The notes under the pieces are model-generated. The model saw nothing but the letters and a program-made list of their open reading frames with translations. It did not search any database and was not told the origin of the DNA. Made by a program: the position numbers and the translations under genes. Source: Flavobacteriales bacterium (lineage in GTDB: Bacteria > Bacteroidota > Bacteroidia > Flavobacteriales > BACL11). Taken from it: a DNA stretch of 16,699 bases. How positions within the stretch are numbered: the first letter of the stretch is position 1; each line of letters opens with the position of its first letter. The stretch is taken from contig DUAL01000211.1 in NCBI GenBank assembly GCA_012960835.1, positions 1 to 16,699 on the forward strand, written 5' to 3'. Below are positions 1 through 8,700 of the stretch, one piece after another.

Positions 1-473
1 GCCAAACGAAAATGACTTACAGCTGGCACATCTACCAAACCGCTTTTTACCATAAACCAACCTAAAAATCCTTGCAAACCACCAAGAAGTAAAAGAAAAA
101 TTAGTTGTTTTTTAAGTTTACTGTCAAGCCAATTTTTTTTCCAATACAGAAGAAAAGGAACGATAAATACCACTCCAATTAACCGTCCTAAAAGTCGGTG
201 CAAATACTCCCAAAAAAAAATGGATTTAAATTCGGTCAAACTCATATCAGTATTTATTTTCTGATACTCAGGAAATTGTTGGTACTTAGTAAAGGTGTCT
301 TGCCACTCTGTTTCATTTAATGGAGGAATTGCTCCGCTAATTAGCTTCCACTCCACTATAGATAGTCCTGAATGTGTAAGACGGGTAATTCCGCCAATGA
401 GCACCATAGCAATCACTAAAAACAAACCACTATAAAGCCAAAGGGATATTATTTTCTTTTGTCTGGAATTCAT
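1..473 (-). CDS. ctaA: Heme A synthase (COX15/CtaA type 2), N-terminal part, cut by window edge
   Basis: Integral membrane enzyme that oxidises the C8 methyl of heme O to a formyl group, giving heme A for aa3-type cytochrome oxidases. I translated this by hand from the minus strand: 157 codons are visible from the ATG at 473 (family length is about 340-350), so roughly the first half is present. Visible features: first membrane helix (about 11-27), then GGITRLTHSGLSIVEW (27-42), a periplasmic loop with EWQ and PEY, MSLTEFKSIFFWEYLHR (77-93) carrying E89 and the family histidine H92, a second helix, a third helix rich in Leu/Gly, and H154 in SHFRLA, likely the second heme-ligand histidine of this half. 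A run of nine A's at 191-199 does not break the frame. It diverges from the transporter gene at 517 with only 43 bases between start codons. The COX15-like loop spacing favours the type 2 clade over the Bacillus CtaA type. Confidence 0.93.
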   Translation of the reverse strand, partial: MNSRQKKIISLWLYSGLFLVIAMVLIGGITRLTHSGLSIVEWKLISGAIPPLNETEWQDTFTKYQQFPEYQKINTDMSLTEFKSIFFWEYLHRLLGRLIGVVFIVPFLLYWKKNWLDSKLKKQLIFLLLLGGLQGFLGWFMVKSGLVDVPAVSHFRL

Positions 474-493
474 CCGCACAAAAATAACTAAGC

Positions 494-501
494 TATATTT
501 G
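494..501 (+). promoter_or_regulatory. Putative Bacteroidota -7 element for the DMT transporter gene
   Basis: The sequence TATATTTG matches the TAnnTTTG -7 consensus of Bacteroidota and is followed by C, as is common. Transcription would start near 506-508, giving a leader of about 10 bases before the ATG at 517. I see no TTG at the expected 17-23 base distance upstream, so the -33 half is missing. On the other strand CAAAAATA at 479-486 also reads as TATTTTTG, but it lies only 6 bases from the ctaA start and is less credible. Confidence 0.4.
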
Positions 502-516
502 CTACCTATTATTTTT

Positions 517-1386
517 ATGGAAAAATCGATAAAAAATTATTTAATCCTCATTTTTCTGGCAATTATTTGGGGAAGTTCCTTCATTTTGATGAAAAGAGGA
601 TTGGAAGTGTATTCTTACACGCAAGTGGCAGCTTTACGGCTGTTTATTGCTTTTCTTTCTCTTTTGCCATTTATTTTTCGTGCATTTAAAAAAGTGGCTA
701 AAAAACATTGGGGTCCAATTATAATAACTGCTTTTTTAGGAAATGGTATTCCCGCTTTTTTATTTACAAAAGGCCAAACCCACTTAGACAGTTCATTTGT
801 AGGGATACTCAACTCCCTAACGCCTTTATTTACACTTTTACTCGGAATTTATTTTTTCAAATCGCGACCAACTAAAACAAATATTTTGGGAGTAATTATT
901 GGGCTTACAGGTGCTTTCATGCTTTCTTCCTCCAATTTAGATGGCGTTTTTGCAATCAATTTCTACACCCTTTTGGTGGTTTTGGCTACCTTATTTTATG
1001 CCATAAGCGTAAATGTAATTAGGAAATATCTTGCTGATTTAGATGCAATTTCTATATCCGCACTTGCCTTTTTATTTATCGGACCAGCATCAGGAATTTA
1101 TGTTTTTAGTAGTGATTTTATGCCTTTTCTTAATACAGATAGAGGTATTAGTGCTCTTTTATACATAGCAATTTTAGCAGTCATTGGCACATCTCTGGCA
1201 GTAGTTATTTTTAATAAACTAATAAAAGATTCCTCTGCTATTTTCGCCTCTTCTGTCACCTATCTTATTCCGATTGTTGCTATTTTTTGGGGCGTGTTAG
1301 ATGGGGAAAACATACTTTTCTCGCACATTATTGGAGCTGCAATTATTATTTGCGGTGTGTATTTGGTAAATAAGAAGAGGGCTTAA
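517..1386 (+). CDS. DMT superfamily (EamA) permease, substrate unknown
   Basis: Inner-membrane transporter of the drug/metabolite transporter superfamily, 289 residues, the usual length for a ten-helix EamA protein. The sequence is almost wholly hydrophobic, with two repeated halves: the first opens with the family signature AIIWGSSFILMKRGLE near residue 11-26, and the second begins about residue 146 (FYTLLVVLATLFYAISVNV). The first half includes a Pro-rich conserved patch, NSLTPLFTLLLG, and the second the equivalent SSVTYLIPIVAIFWG near the end. This internal duplication is typical of the family. Substrates of EamA members range from amino acids to nucleotides and cannot be read from sequence. 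The ATG at 517 is preferred over an in-frame TTG at 499, because that TTG lies inside the promoter-like element and the conserved part starts right after 517. The stop is one base away from the stop of the convergent gene at 1388. Confidence 0.9.
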   Translation: MEKSIKNYLILIFLAIIWGSSFILMKRGLEVYSYTQVAALRLFIAFLSLLPFIFRAFKKVAKKHWGPIIITAFLGNGIPAFLFTKGQTHLDSSFVGILNSLTPLFTLLLGIYFFKSRPTKTNILGVIIGLTGAFMLSSSNLDGVFAINFYTLLVVLATLFYAISVNVIRKYLADLDAISISALAFLFIGPASGIYVFSSDFMPFLNTDRGISALLYIAILAVIGTSLAVVIFNKLIKDSSAIFASSVTYLIPIVAIFWGVLDGENILFSHIIGAAIIICGVYLVNKKRA

Positions 1387-1387
1387 C

Positions 1388-3163
1388 TTACAACTGGGAT
1401 AATTTTAAAGCTTCTACTTCCAATGCAAGTAAAGCTAAATTGCTTTTAGTTTTTTCTAAACTTGCAAGTGTTTCCTGCTTTGTTTGCTCGTATTTATCTT
1501 TTAACCCATCAAACATATTGGTATAATAAGCAATTCCTTCATTCATATTTTCTAAAAAACGATTAAAGTATTTTTCTTGCTTTTTGTTCCAATCTTTTTT
1601 AGCTTCTTCCAATTTGTTTTTAAGGAAGTCCATATACAAATTCAACTCTTTCACAAACATATTTGGCCTGTCGGTTCGGCTCATAAAATTCTCCAAACCA
1701 TAAATATGTTTGGTCATATCTTCTAATGACAATAGTTTATCAAAATAGGCCATATTTGGTCCTGGACAAATGGAAACAGCTGTGCTTTCCCTAGTTTCAA
1801 TACCATTAGTGATAACTGCTGCTGCTGACAAACCCATACACAAGCAAACTTTCTCCGTTATCTCATCAGAAACTCCAAGTTCTTCAATTTTATTTTTTTG
1901 ATACAAACGAGAAGCAGTGCAAACACCTTTTTCATCATATTCTGTGCTAAAAGCTAAATACCTTCTGGGGCATGGGCTACCTGGTTTCCCATCCTTCACT
2001 TTTTGTAATTTTTCTGCATCTTTGGATGAGTTACGCAAATTATTAAATGGCACCCCCAGTGGCGATACATTACTTAAATATAAATCTTTTTCTTTTGCTT
2101 TAACGAGTTGCATCCTTGTTTTGTCATCTACATTTGTCACTTCCGGGACTAATAAAAATGGGGTTCCCCAGCCGACTGAATCCAACTCATAATGTTTGAT
2201 TAAAAAATCGTGTTCTTCAGCAGTACCTACTCCACCTTGAGCTGTTATTTTTAATGCTAGGGTTTTTTTAGGAATTACCCTGTTATTTGCCTCAAGTGCC
2301 GCTTTACAAATTTCATAAACCTCCTTAATTAACTCCTCTCGCTTTTCTCTGAATTCCGCTAAAATTGGTCCCATTAAATAACCATCAGTTGCAAAGGCAT
2401 GCCCTCCGCAATTTAGTCCGGATTCAACTCTGTATTCAGAAACCCATAATCCTTTTTTTGCCAAAAATTTCCCTTGAATAAGTGCTGAACGATAATCACT
2501 TACTTTCAGCACAATTTTCTTTTTAATATCGCCATCAGCATTTGGATAAAAATCTTCAAATTGTGAAATATAGCCATATAATCTTGGGTTCATCCCTGCT
2601 GAGAAAATAATGGATGATGCTAAATCGCTATTGGCATAACCCCTTAATGCCGCATGTGCATCATTATATTCTGATGGCAAAGTCTCATTCTTGAAAAAGT
2701 TTGGCTTATCCACCTTTGTCATAATATTTACATCAATACTTCCCATGTTCAAATTCTCTTTCAACCAAGTAGAAACCTCATCTATATTAAAGTATTTCTT
2801 AGTGAGTTTATTGAATTCCTTTTTCAACTGAGATGTGTCAGGAAAAGTTGCAAAAAAAGTTTTCAAAGCTTCTACTTTTTCTTTTGTAGCAGTAGTATAT
2901 TCCTCATACTTCTGATTAGCTAATTTATTTACTAAATTCAAATAAGAAGTGATTCTGTCAGCACGATAATCCTTAGTATTATTATTTATTTCCTCATACT
3001 GCAAATTATTTTTATCAGCATATACCTTCCTGAGTCTTTCCAATAATACATCATCAGCCAAAGCAATAACCGAATCAATACCGAATTGAGAAACTTTAAG
3101 TGGTGTATCTGCCGTAAATGCTGTTCCCATTACAGGAATATGGAAGGTATGTTGTTGTGTCAT
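1388..3163 (-). CDS. Conserved protein of unknown function, possible FMN-type TIM barrel with Cys-rich C-terminal third
   Basis: A 591-residue soluble protein that I do not recognise by name. No signal peptide or membrane helix is seen. The N-terminus HIPVMGTAFTADTPLKV (8-24), followed by GIDSVIALADDVLLERLR, looks like the first strands of a barrel. Residues 305-343 contain KITAQGGVGTAEE and then DSVGWGTPFLLVPE; this spacing of a GG loop and a GT loop recalls the phosphate-binding region of nitronate monooxygenase/FabK-like flavoproteins. That is an inference from pattern only. Cysteines cluster: C252 (GLNCGGHAFATDG), C398 (GSPCPRR), C415, C440 and C442 (VCLCMG), and C466 (SICPGPN), so metal or Fe-S binding is conceivable. 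The last 80 residues (about 508-588) are charged and helical, likely coiled coil. The start at 3163 (MTQQHTF) is chosen over an in-frame start at 3211 because it fits the promoter-like element and the conserved N-terminus. It lies 56 bases downstream of aspartate kinase on the same strand. Confidence 0.85.
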   Translation of the reverse strand: MTQQHTFHIPVMGTAFTADTPLKVSQFGIDSVIALADDVLLERLRKVYADKNNLQYEEINNNTKDYRADRITSYLNLVNKLANQKYEEYTTATKEKVEALKTFFATFPDTSQLKKEFNKLTKKYFNIDEVSTWLKENLNMGSIDVNIMTKVDKPNFFKNETLPSEYNDAHAALRGYANSDLASSIIFSAGMNPRLYGYISQFEDFYPNADGDIKKKIVLKVSDYRSALIQGKFLAKKGLWVSEYRVESGLNCGGHAFATDGYLMGPILAEFREKREELIKEVYEICKAALEANNRVIPKKTLALKITAQGGVGTAEEHDFLIKHYELDSVGWGTPFLLVPEVTNVDDKTRMQLVKAKEKDLYLSNVSPLGVPFNNLRNSSKDAEKLQKVKDGKPGSPCPRRYLAFSTEYDEKGVCTASRLYQKNKIEELGVSDEITEKVCLCMGLSAAAVITNGIETRESTAVSICPGPNMAYFDKLLSLEDMTKHIYGLENFMSRTDRPNMFVKELNLYMDFLKNKLEEAKKDWNKKQEKYFNRFLENMNEGIAYYTNMFDGLKDKYEQTKQETLASLEKTKSNLALLALEVEALKLSQL

Positions 3164-3187
3164 TATAAATCTCTTGTAAAATGGCTG

Positions 3188-3195
3188 CAAAGATA
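3188..3195 (-). promoter_or_regulatory. Putative -7 element upstream of the 591-residue unknown gene
   Basis: On the minus strand TATCTTTG, followed by CA, is an exact match to TAnnTTTG with the frequent TTTGCA extension. It sits 24 bases upstream of the ATG at 3163, so a transcript would have a leader of roughly 20 bases. No TTG is seen 17-23 bases further upstream. If active, it allows the unknown gene to be transcribed independently of aspartate kinase. It also argues against the longer reading from 3211, which would start upstream of this element. Confidence 0.5.
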
Positions 3196-3219
3196 CGAAC
3201 AAAGTAACCATTTACGGTA

Positions 3220-4476
3220 TTATTCCAAATCTTTAACAACCAAGTGTATGGTATGCCTGCTTTTTTGTTCTAGTACTAACTCCTTATTTGTCAGTAGTTT
3301 CTCATTGGAATCTTCATTATAATGACGAATTGTGTATAATGTAAGGTTTTCGTTAAAATGGACTTCAAAATCTTTTTGCAAGCAATTTAATAATGGTGGA
3401 ATTTTATGACTGTCGTAATCCACGCAAACAGAGAAACTTATTGCCGAATTTTGCATCATATTCACCCTTACTCCATACTTAGCAAAAAGAGTAAAAATGG
3501 AACTTAAGTGTTCTTCCACAATAAAAGACAAGTTCTTATCAGAAATTGAAATAAGAATTTGATTTTCTTTTACAATATAGGATGGAACAAATGGCTCTAT
3601 CAACTTATAATCGCCAATAATGGAACTATCTTTTTTAGGATTAATAAAGGATTTCACTTCTAATGGAATAGATTTTCTTTGCAATGGTTGAATGGTTTTT
3701 GGATGCATCACTTTTGCACCATAATAAGCCAATTCTATTGCTTCCTCAAAAGGTATTTTCATCAATTGCTCAGTATCCTCAAAAAATCTTGGATCGGCAT
3801 TGAGCACCCCATCCACATCTTTCCAAATTATGACTTGCTTTACATCAAGTGCAAAAGCCAAAATGGCTGCTGTAAAATCCGAACCTTCCCGGCCCAATGT
3901 TGTAGTAAAATTCTCGGAAGTGCAGCCAATAAACCCTTGTGTAATTATTGGAAAATATGTGATTTTATCTTTACAAAAAGTAATGGTTTGCTTCCAATCT
4001 ATTTTTGCATTTCTGTATTTGTTGTCGGTTCGAATAATATCCCTTGCATCCAACCAAGAATTTCCAAAACCCTTTTCACTTAAATAAGCACTCATTATTT
4101 TGGTAGAAAGCATCTCGCCAATCGATATAATCTGATCATAATTAAAAGCAAAATCAGGGTTTGGCTCATCCTCCAACACCCACTCAATTTCAACAAACAG
4201 ATTATTTACCTCATTATAAATAAAGTGATTCTCCTCAAATAATTCGCCCAACAAATGGGCATGAAAATCTTTTACTACTTTGAGTTTGTTTTCTGCTTTT
4301 CCATTTTTTTTCACATAAGCCTCTGTTACTTCTTCCAACATATTAGTAACTTTCCCCATAGCGGAGAATACTATAATTAAACTATCATCCGAATAATCAT
4401 CTAATATTTCGGCTACGCGCTTTATGTTTTCTATGTCTTTTATGGAGGTCCCTCCAAACTTAAAGATTTTTATCAT
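3220..4476 (-). CDS. lysC: Monofunctional aspartate kinase
   Basis: Phosphorylates aspartate to aspartyl phosphate, the entry step to lysine, threonine, methionine and, in many bacteria, diaminopimelate for the cell wall. At 418 residues it has only the kinase and regulatory parts, with no fused homoserine dehydrogenase. Visible motifs in order: KFGGTS at 6-11 (nucleotide/phosphate loop), SIGEMLS at 118-124, TQGFIG at 179-184, LGREGSDFTAA at 194-204 (the substrate loop, with EGSD where many members have GGSD), KDVDGVLNADPR at 219-230, and YYGAKVMHPKTIQPL at 251-265. The C-terminal 120 residues show two ACT-like segments (ISDKNLSFIVEEH at 311-323 and the final HTIHLVVKDLE), implying allosteric control by an end product. 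The ATG at 4476 gives MIKIFKFGGTS, a normal family start. It is divergent from the phosphofructokinase gene and upstream of the unknown gene at 1388-3163. The symbol is by class; a thrA-like name would also be defensible. Confidence 0.93.
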   Translation of the reverse strand: MIKIFKFGGTSIKDIENIKRVAEILDDYSDDSLIIVFSAMGKVTNMLEEVTEAYVKKNGKAENKLKVVKDFHAHLLGELFEENHFIYNEVNNLFVEIEWVLEDEPNPDFAFNYDQIISIGEMLSTKIMSAYLSEKGFGNSWLDARDIIRTDNKYRNAKIDWKQTITFCKDKITYFPIITQGFIGCTSENFTTTLGREGSDFTAAILAFALDVKQVIIWKDVDGVLNADPRFFEDTEQLMKIPFEEAIELAYYGAKVMHPKTIQPLQRKSIPLEVKSFINPKKDSSIIGDYKLIEPFVPSYIVKENQILISISDKNLSFIVEEHLSSIFTLFAKYGVRVNMMQNSAISFSVCVDYDSHKIPPLLNCLQKDFEVHFNENLTLYTIRHYNEDSNEKLLTNKELVLEQKSRHTIHLVVKDLE

Positions 4477-4500
4477 TTTTGGTTTTGAAATTTAAGGATA

Positions 4501-4508
4501 CAAAGTAA
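4501..4508 (-). promoter_or_regulatory. Weak putative -7 element for aspartate kinase
   Basis: On the minus strand TTACTTTG differs from TAnnTTTG at one position and lies 25 bases upstream of the ATG at 4476. No correctly spaced TTG is found. It is listed because it is the best candidate in the 102-base divergent region 4477-4578, which otherwise shows no hairpin or repeat. Confidence 0.25.
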
Positions 4509-4539
4509 AGAATTATTTTTTCAACTTATCTTTTAAAAT

Positions 4540-4553
4540 TTCCGATATTTGCA
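4540..4553 (+). promoter_or_regulatory. Putative promoter core upstream of phosphofructokinase
   Basis: TTCCGATATTTGCA contains GATATTTG, one mismatch from TAnnTTTG, with the common TTTGCA tail. It ends 25 bases before the chosen ATG at 4579. Nearly the same string, with one extra T, occurs at 10390-10404 upstream of purH, which supports a shared function. The upstream 25 bases contain no TTG, so a -33 box is not seen. Confidence 0.4.
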
Positions 4554-4578
4554 GAAGATAAAAAGCAAATCATCAATT

Positions 4579-5772
4579 ATGAAAATTGCATTCTTAACTT
4601 CTGGCGGAATTGCACCATGCCTGTCCGCATCCATTGGTAGATTAACTGAAAACTACTTGAATAATTATCCAAATGCCGAGATTATTGGCTATCTAAATGG
4701 TTATAAAGGATTGCTTTTGGGCAACAGCATTTATTTTCCGAAAACACTAAAAGGAAAAACAGAACAATTTTATGCTTTTGGCGGTTCTCCTATTGGAAAC
4801 AGTAGGGTAAAACTTAAAAATATAGAAGACTGTGTAAGCAAAGGATATGTAAAAGAAGGAGAAAATCCGTTGGAAGTGGCGGCCAATCAGTTGGTAAAAG
4901 ATGGGGTAACCATTTTACACACCATTGGAGGTGATGATACCAATACCACTGCTGCTGATTTATCCAACTATTTGAAAAAAAATAATTATGATTTAACGGT
5001 AGTCGGCTTACCTAAAACAGTGGACAATGATGTATATCCTATTACCCAAACATTAGGGGCTTGGACGGCAGCCGAACAAGGCGCTCTTTTCTTTGAAAAT
5101 GTAGTAGGTGAAAACACAACATCTGACAGGCAACTCATCATTCATGAAGTAATGGGCAGGCATTGTGGATGGCTTACGGCTGCAACTGCTTTGGAATATC
5201 GCAAGCGATTGGGGGAAATGACATTCATTCCAGAAGTAGGAGTGGTAAAAGAAAAATGGGAGATTCATTCTGTTTTGCTTCCAGAAGAAGATATCGATTT
5301 TGATAAAGAGTGTGAGCGTCTTAATAAAATAATGGACCAATACGATTGCGTGAATGTGTTCTTATGTGAGGGTGCAGGATTAGACACCATTGTAAAAGAA
5401 ACAGAAAAAGCAGGAGAAGAAGTATTAAGAGATGCTTTCGACCATGTAAGGTTAGACGATTTAAATCCAGGACAGTGGTTTGCCAAGCAATTAGGAAAAA
5501 GATTAAAAGCCAATAAAGTTTTGGTGCAAAAAAGTGGTTATTTTGGGCGCTCGGCAAAAGCAAATCAACAAGATTTAGATTTAATTTTTGAAGTTGCTGA
5601 TAAAGCAGTAGAAAGCGCAACAACTGGAATAAGCGGAGTAGTTGGCTGGGATGAAGAGGACAACAACAATCTTACATGCATTGCATTTGGCAGAATAAAA
5701 GGAGGAAAACCATTTGATACTTCACAGGATTGGTATCGAAATATGATGCAAGAAATTCACGCCATAAAATAG
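4579..5772 (+). CDS. pfp: Phosphofructokinase, probably pyrophosphate-dependent (PPi:fructose-6-phosphate 1-phosphotransferase)
   Basis: Cytosolic enzyme that makes fructose 1,6-bisphosphate from fructose 6-phosphate, reversibly if PPi is the donor. It has 397 residues, longer than the roughly 320 of bacterial ATP-PFK. Motifs in order: FLTSGGIAPC at 5-14 (phosphoryl-donor loop; the usual GGxAPGxN glycine is Cys), GGDDTNTTA at 117-125, LPKTVDNDVYP at 144-154 (catalytic Asp and substrate Lys region), and MGRHCGWL at 192-199 (fructose 6-phosphate binding). The second Asp of GGDD, where ATP enzymes have Gly, is the residue known to favour PPi over ATP, so PPi use is inferred from it. The ATG at 4579 is preferred over an in-frame TTG at 4549, which lies inside the promoter-like motif. 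The gene ends in TAG, and the mfd reading frame follows in the same frame after two sense codons. Confidence 0.9.
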   Translation: MKIAFLTSGGIAPCLSASIGRLTENYLNNYPNAEIIGYLNGYKGLLLGNSIYFPKTLKGKTEQFYAFGGSPIGNSRVKLKNIEDCVSKGYVKEGENPLEVAANQLVKDGVTILHTIGGDDTNTTAADLSNYLKKNNYDLTVVGLPKTVDNDVYPITQTLGAWTAAEQGALFFENVVGENTTSDRQLIIHEVMGRHCGWLTAATALEYRKRLGEMTFIPEVGVVKEKWEIHSVLLPEEDIDFDKECERLNKIMDQYDCVNVFLCEGAGLDTIVKETEKAGEEVLRDAFDHVRLDDLNPGQWFAKQLGKRLKANKVLVQKSGYFGRSAKANQQDLDLIFEVADKAVESATTGISGVVGWDEEDNNNLTCIAFGRIKGGKPFDTSQDWYRNMMQEIHAIK

Positions 5773-5778
5773 TTTTTC

Positions 5779-8700
5779 TTGAAAGCACCACTACTCTCCT
5801 ATTTTGGCCAGCCAAAAATTGCTGCAAAACTACAAAGTTGTATTGCTGAAGAAAATTCCAAAATTTGGCTAAAAGGTTTGGTGGGTTCATCCTTTGCCTT
5901 GGCATCATCTGCAACTATTAGAGAAAGTAAAAGACCACATCTTTTTATTTTTACTGACAAAGAACAAGCCCAATATTTTGTAAATGAAGTAGAAGCCCTT
6001 CTGAACAATGAAGTATTTTTCTATCCAGCATCTTATCGTAGGGCTTATCAGTTTGAGCAGACGGACAATGCTAATATTTTATTAAGAGCGGAAGTACTCA
6101 ACAAACTCAACAACAAAAGAAATCCTATTATTATTACTTATTCTGAGGCGCTTTCAGAAAAAGTGGTGAGCAGAAGAGAATTAAAACGGCAAACAATCAC
6201 TATTAAAATTGGAGATTTACATGAGATTGAGGAGTTGGAAGAGCAACTGATGAATCATCATTTTGAAAAGGTTAATTTTGTAATTGAGCCAGGGCAATTT
6301 TCTGTAAGAGGCGGGATAGTGGATGTGTTTTCTTATGCGGATGAACATCCTTACAGAATTGAATTTTTTGATATTGAGGTGGAAAGTATTCGCTCCTTTG
6401 ACATCAATTCCCAACTATCGATTGACGCAAAAAATAAAATCAATATTGTGCCCAATACTGAGGCCAAAAAAACCAATAGCAAGCATGTAAGTTTTATGAA
6501 TTACCTTCCTAAAAATGCGGTGATTTGGGCAAATGACATTGCATACAGCAAAGGAGTTTTGGATGAGTATTTTTCAAAGGCAAAGCAACATTATAAGGAG
6601 TTAGAAATTAGCAAAACTACCCATCAGCAACCAGAGGAACTCTTTACTTCTGGCAAAAAATTTTGTGAGCAGTTAAAGGGTTACACCATTATAGAACAAG
6701 GGTATTCCGACTACTTTGAAGCACAGCACAAATTAGAATGCAACACCCAAATTCTGCCTGTTTTCAATAAGCAATTCGATTTGCTAAAAGCCGATTTAAT
6801 TAAGAATAATAAAAAGGGAATAAAGAATTTGATACTTTGTTCATCTAAGGAACAAGAAAAAAGATTTCATGCTATTTTCGAAAATGCAGAAGCGGAAATT
6901 CAGTATCAGTGCATACACTTTTCTTTGCATCAAGGATTTATTGATAGCGACAATAAGATGGCCGTTTATACCGACCACCAACTTTTTGAAAGGCACCATC
7001 GTTTTGTTTCAAAAACCAAGTTTTCAGACAAACAAGCTATAACGCTCAAACAACTTACCAACCTTCAAATTAATGATTTTGTATCACACATTGACCATGG
7101 TGTTGGGCAATTTGCTGGGCTACATAAAATTGATAATAATGGTAAAAAACAAGAGGCTATAAAACTAATATACAAAGGGGGAGACATCCTCTATCTCAGT
7201 ATTCACGCCTTGCATAAGATTGCTAAATTTTCTGGGAAAGAAGGGCATCAACCAAAAATCCACCAGTTGGGAAGCCCTCAATGGTTAAAAACAAAAAACA
7301 AAACCAAAGCGAGAGTAAAACAGATTGCGTTCGATTTGATACAATTATACGCCAAACGAAAAACACAAAAAGGATTTGCTTTTTCTCCCGATAGTTATTT
7401 GCAATATGAATTGGAGGCTTCCTTTATGTATGAGGATACGCCCGATCAAAGCAAGGCTACAAAGACGCTAAAAGAAGATATGGAGAAAGATACACCAATG
7501 GACAGATTGGTCTGTGGTGATGTCGGTTTTGGGAAAACTGAAGTGGCGATAAGGGCTGCTTTCAAGGCAGTTTCGGACAGTAAACAAGTGGCGATATTGG
7601 TCCCTACCACCATTCTTGCTTTGCAGCATTTTAAAACTTTCAGCAAAAGAATGAAAGACTTTCCTTGTAATATTGATTACATCAACAGATTTAAAACCAC
7701 AAAACAGCAAAGTGATACCCTCAAAAAATTAGCCAATGGGGAAATTGATATTTTGATTGGAACACATAGAATTGTCAGCAAAGATGTGGTATTTAAAGAT
7801 TTGGGGTTGATGATAGTAGATGAAGAACAAAAATTTGGCGTTAATATAAAGGACAAACTCAAAACTCTAAAAACAACAGTGGATACGCTCACTCTAAGTG
7901 CAACCCCTATTCCAAGAACACTACAATTTTCTTTGCTTGGCGCAAGAGATATGTCTGTCATCAACACTCCACCTCCTAACAGACAAAGTATTGAAACTAG
8001 AATTATTGGGCTTAATCAAGATGTTATTAGAGATTCCATCAATTATGAAATGAGTAGAAACGGACAAGTATTTTTTGTGCATAACCGAATAGAAAATATT
8101 AAAGAAATTGCTGGATTGGTTCAGAGATTATGCCCAGATGCAAAAATAAAAACTGGACACGGACAAATGGAAGGAAAGCAAATTGAACAGTTGATGGTTG
8201 ACTTTATGGAAGGGGAATTTGATGTGCTTATTTCCACCACCATCATTGAAAATGGCGTTGATATTCCGAATGCAAATACCATCATCATAAATAATGCCCA
8301 AAACTTTGGACTGAGTGATTTGCATCAAATGAGAGGAAGAGTTGGGCGCTCCAATAAAAAAGCATTTTGCTATTTAATCAGTCCTCCAACACATCAAATT
8401 TCAGCAGAAGCAAAAAAGCGACTTACCGCTTTGGAACAATTCTCCTATCTGGGAAGTGGTTTTAATATTGCCATGCGCGATTTGGACATTAGAGGTGCAG
8501 GCAATTTATTGGGTGCTGACCAAAGTGGTTTTATTAATGATATTGGATTTGAGATGTATAAAAAGATTTTGAATGAAGCCATTGAAGAGTTGAAACAGGA
8601 GAAATTTCAAGATTTATTTGAGGATGAAAAGGAGAAATTCTACATCAAACATTGTGCTTTGGATACAGATTTAGAAATTTTAATTCCGGAAGATTATGTA

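Noticed and set aside
191..199. Run of nine A's in ctaA as a possible frameshift
   Set aside because: The translation reads through in frame as FKSIFFWEYLHR, with the conserved Glu and His aligned, so the gene is intact here.
3164..3211. 16-residue extension of the unknown 591-residue protein
   Set aside because: The start at 3211 lies upstream of the TATCTTTG element; MTQQHTF at 3163 is better placed and joins directly to the conserved segment.
3679..4083. Open frame of 134 codons on the plus strand, antisense to aspartate kinase
   Set aside because: Low-complexity, Cys/Ile-rich translation without family motifs; it lies entirely within a clear lysC gene and has no promoter-like element.
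7446..7967. Several overlapping minus-strand open frames inside mfd
   Set aside because: They overlap each other and the conserved motor domain of Mfd, a pattern expected from codon bias on the sense strand.
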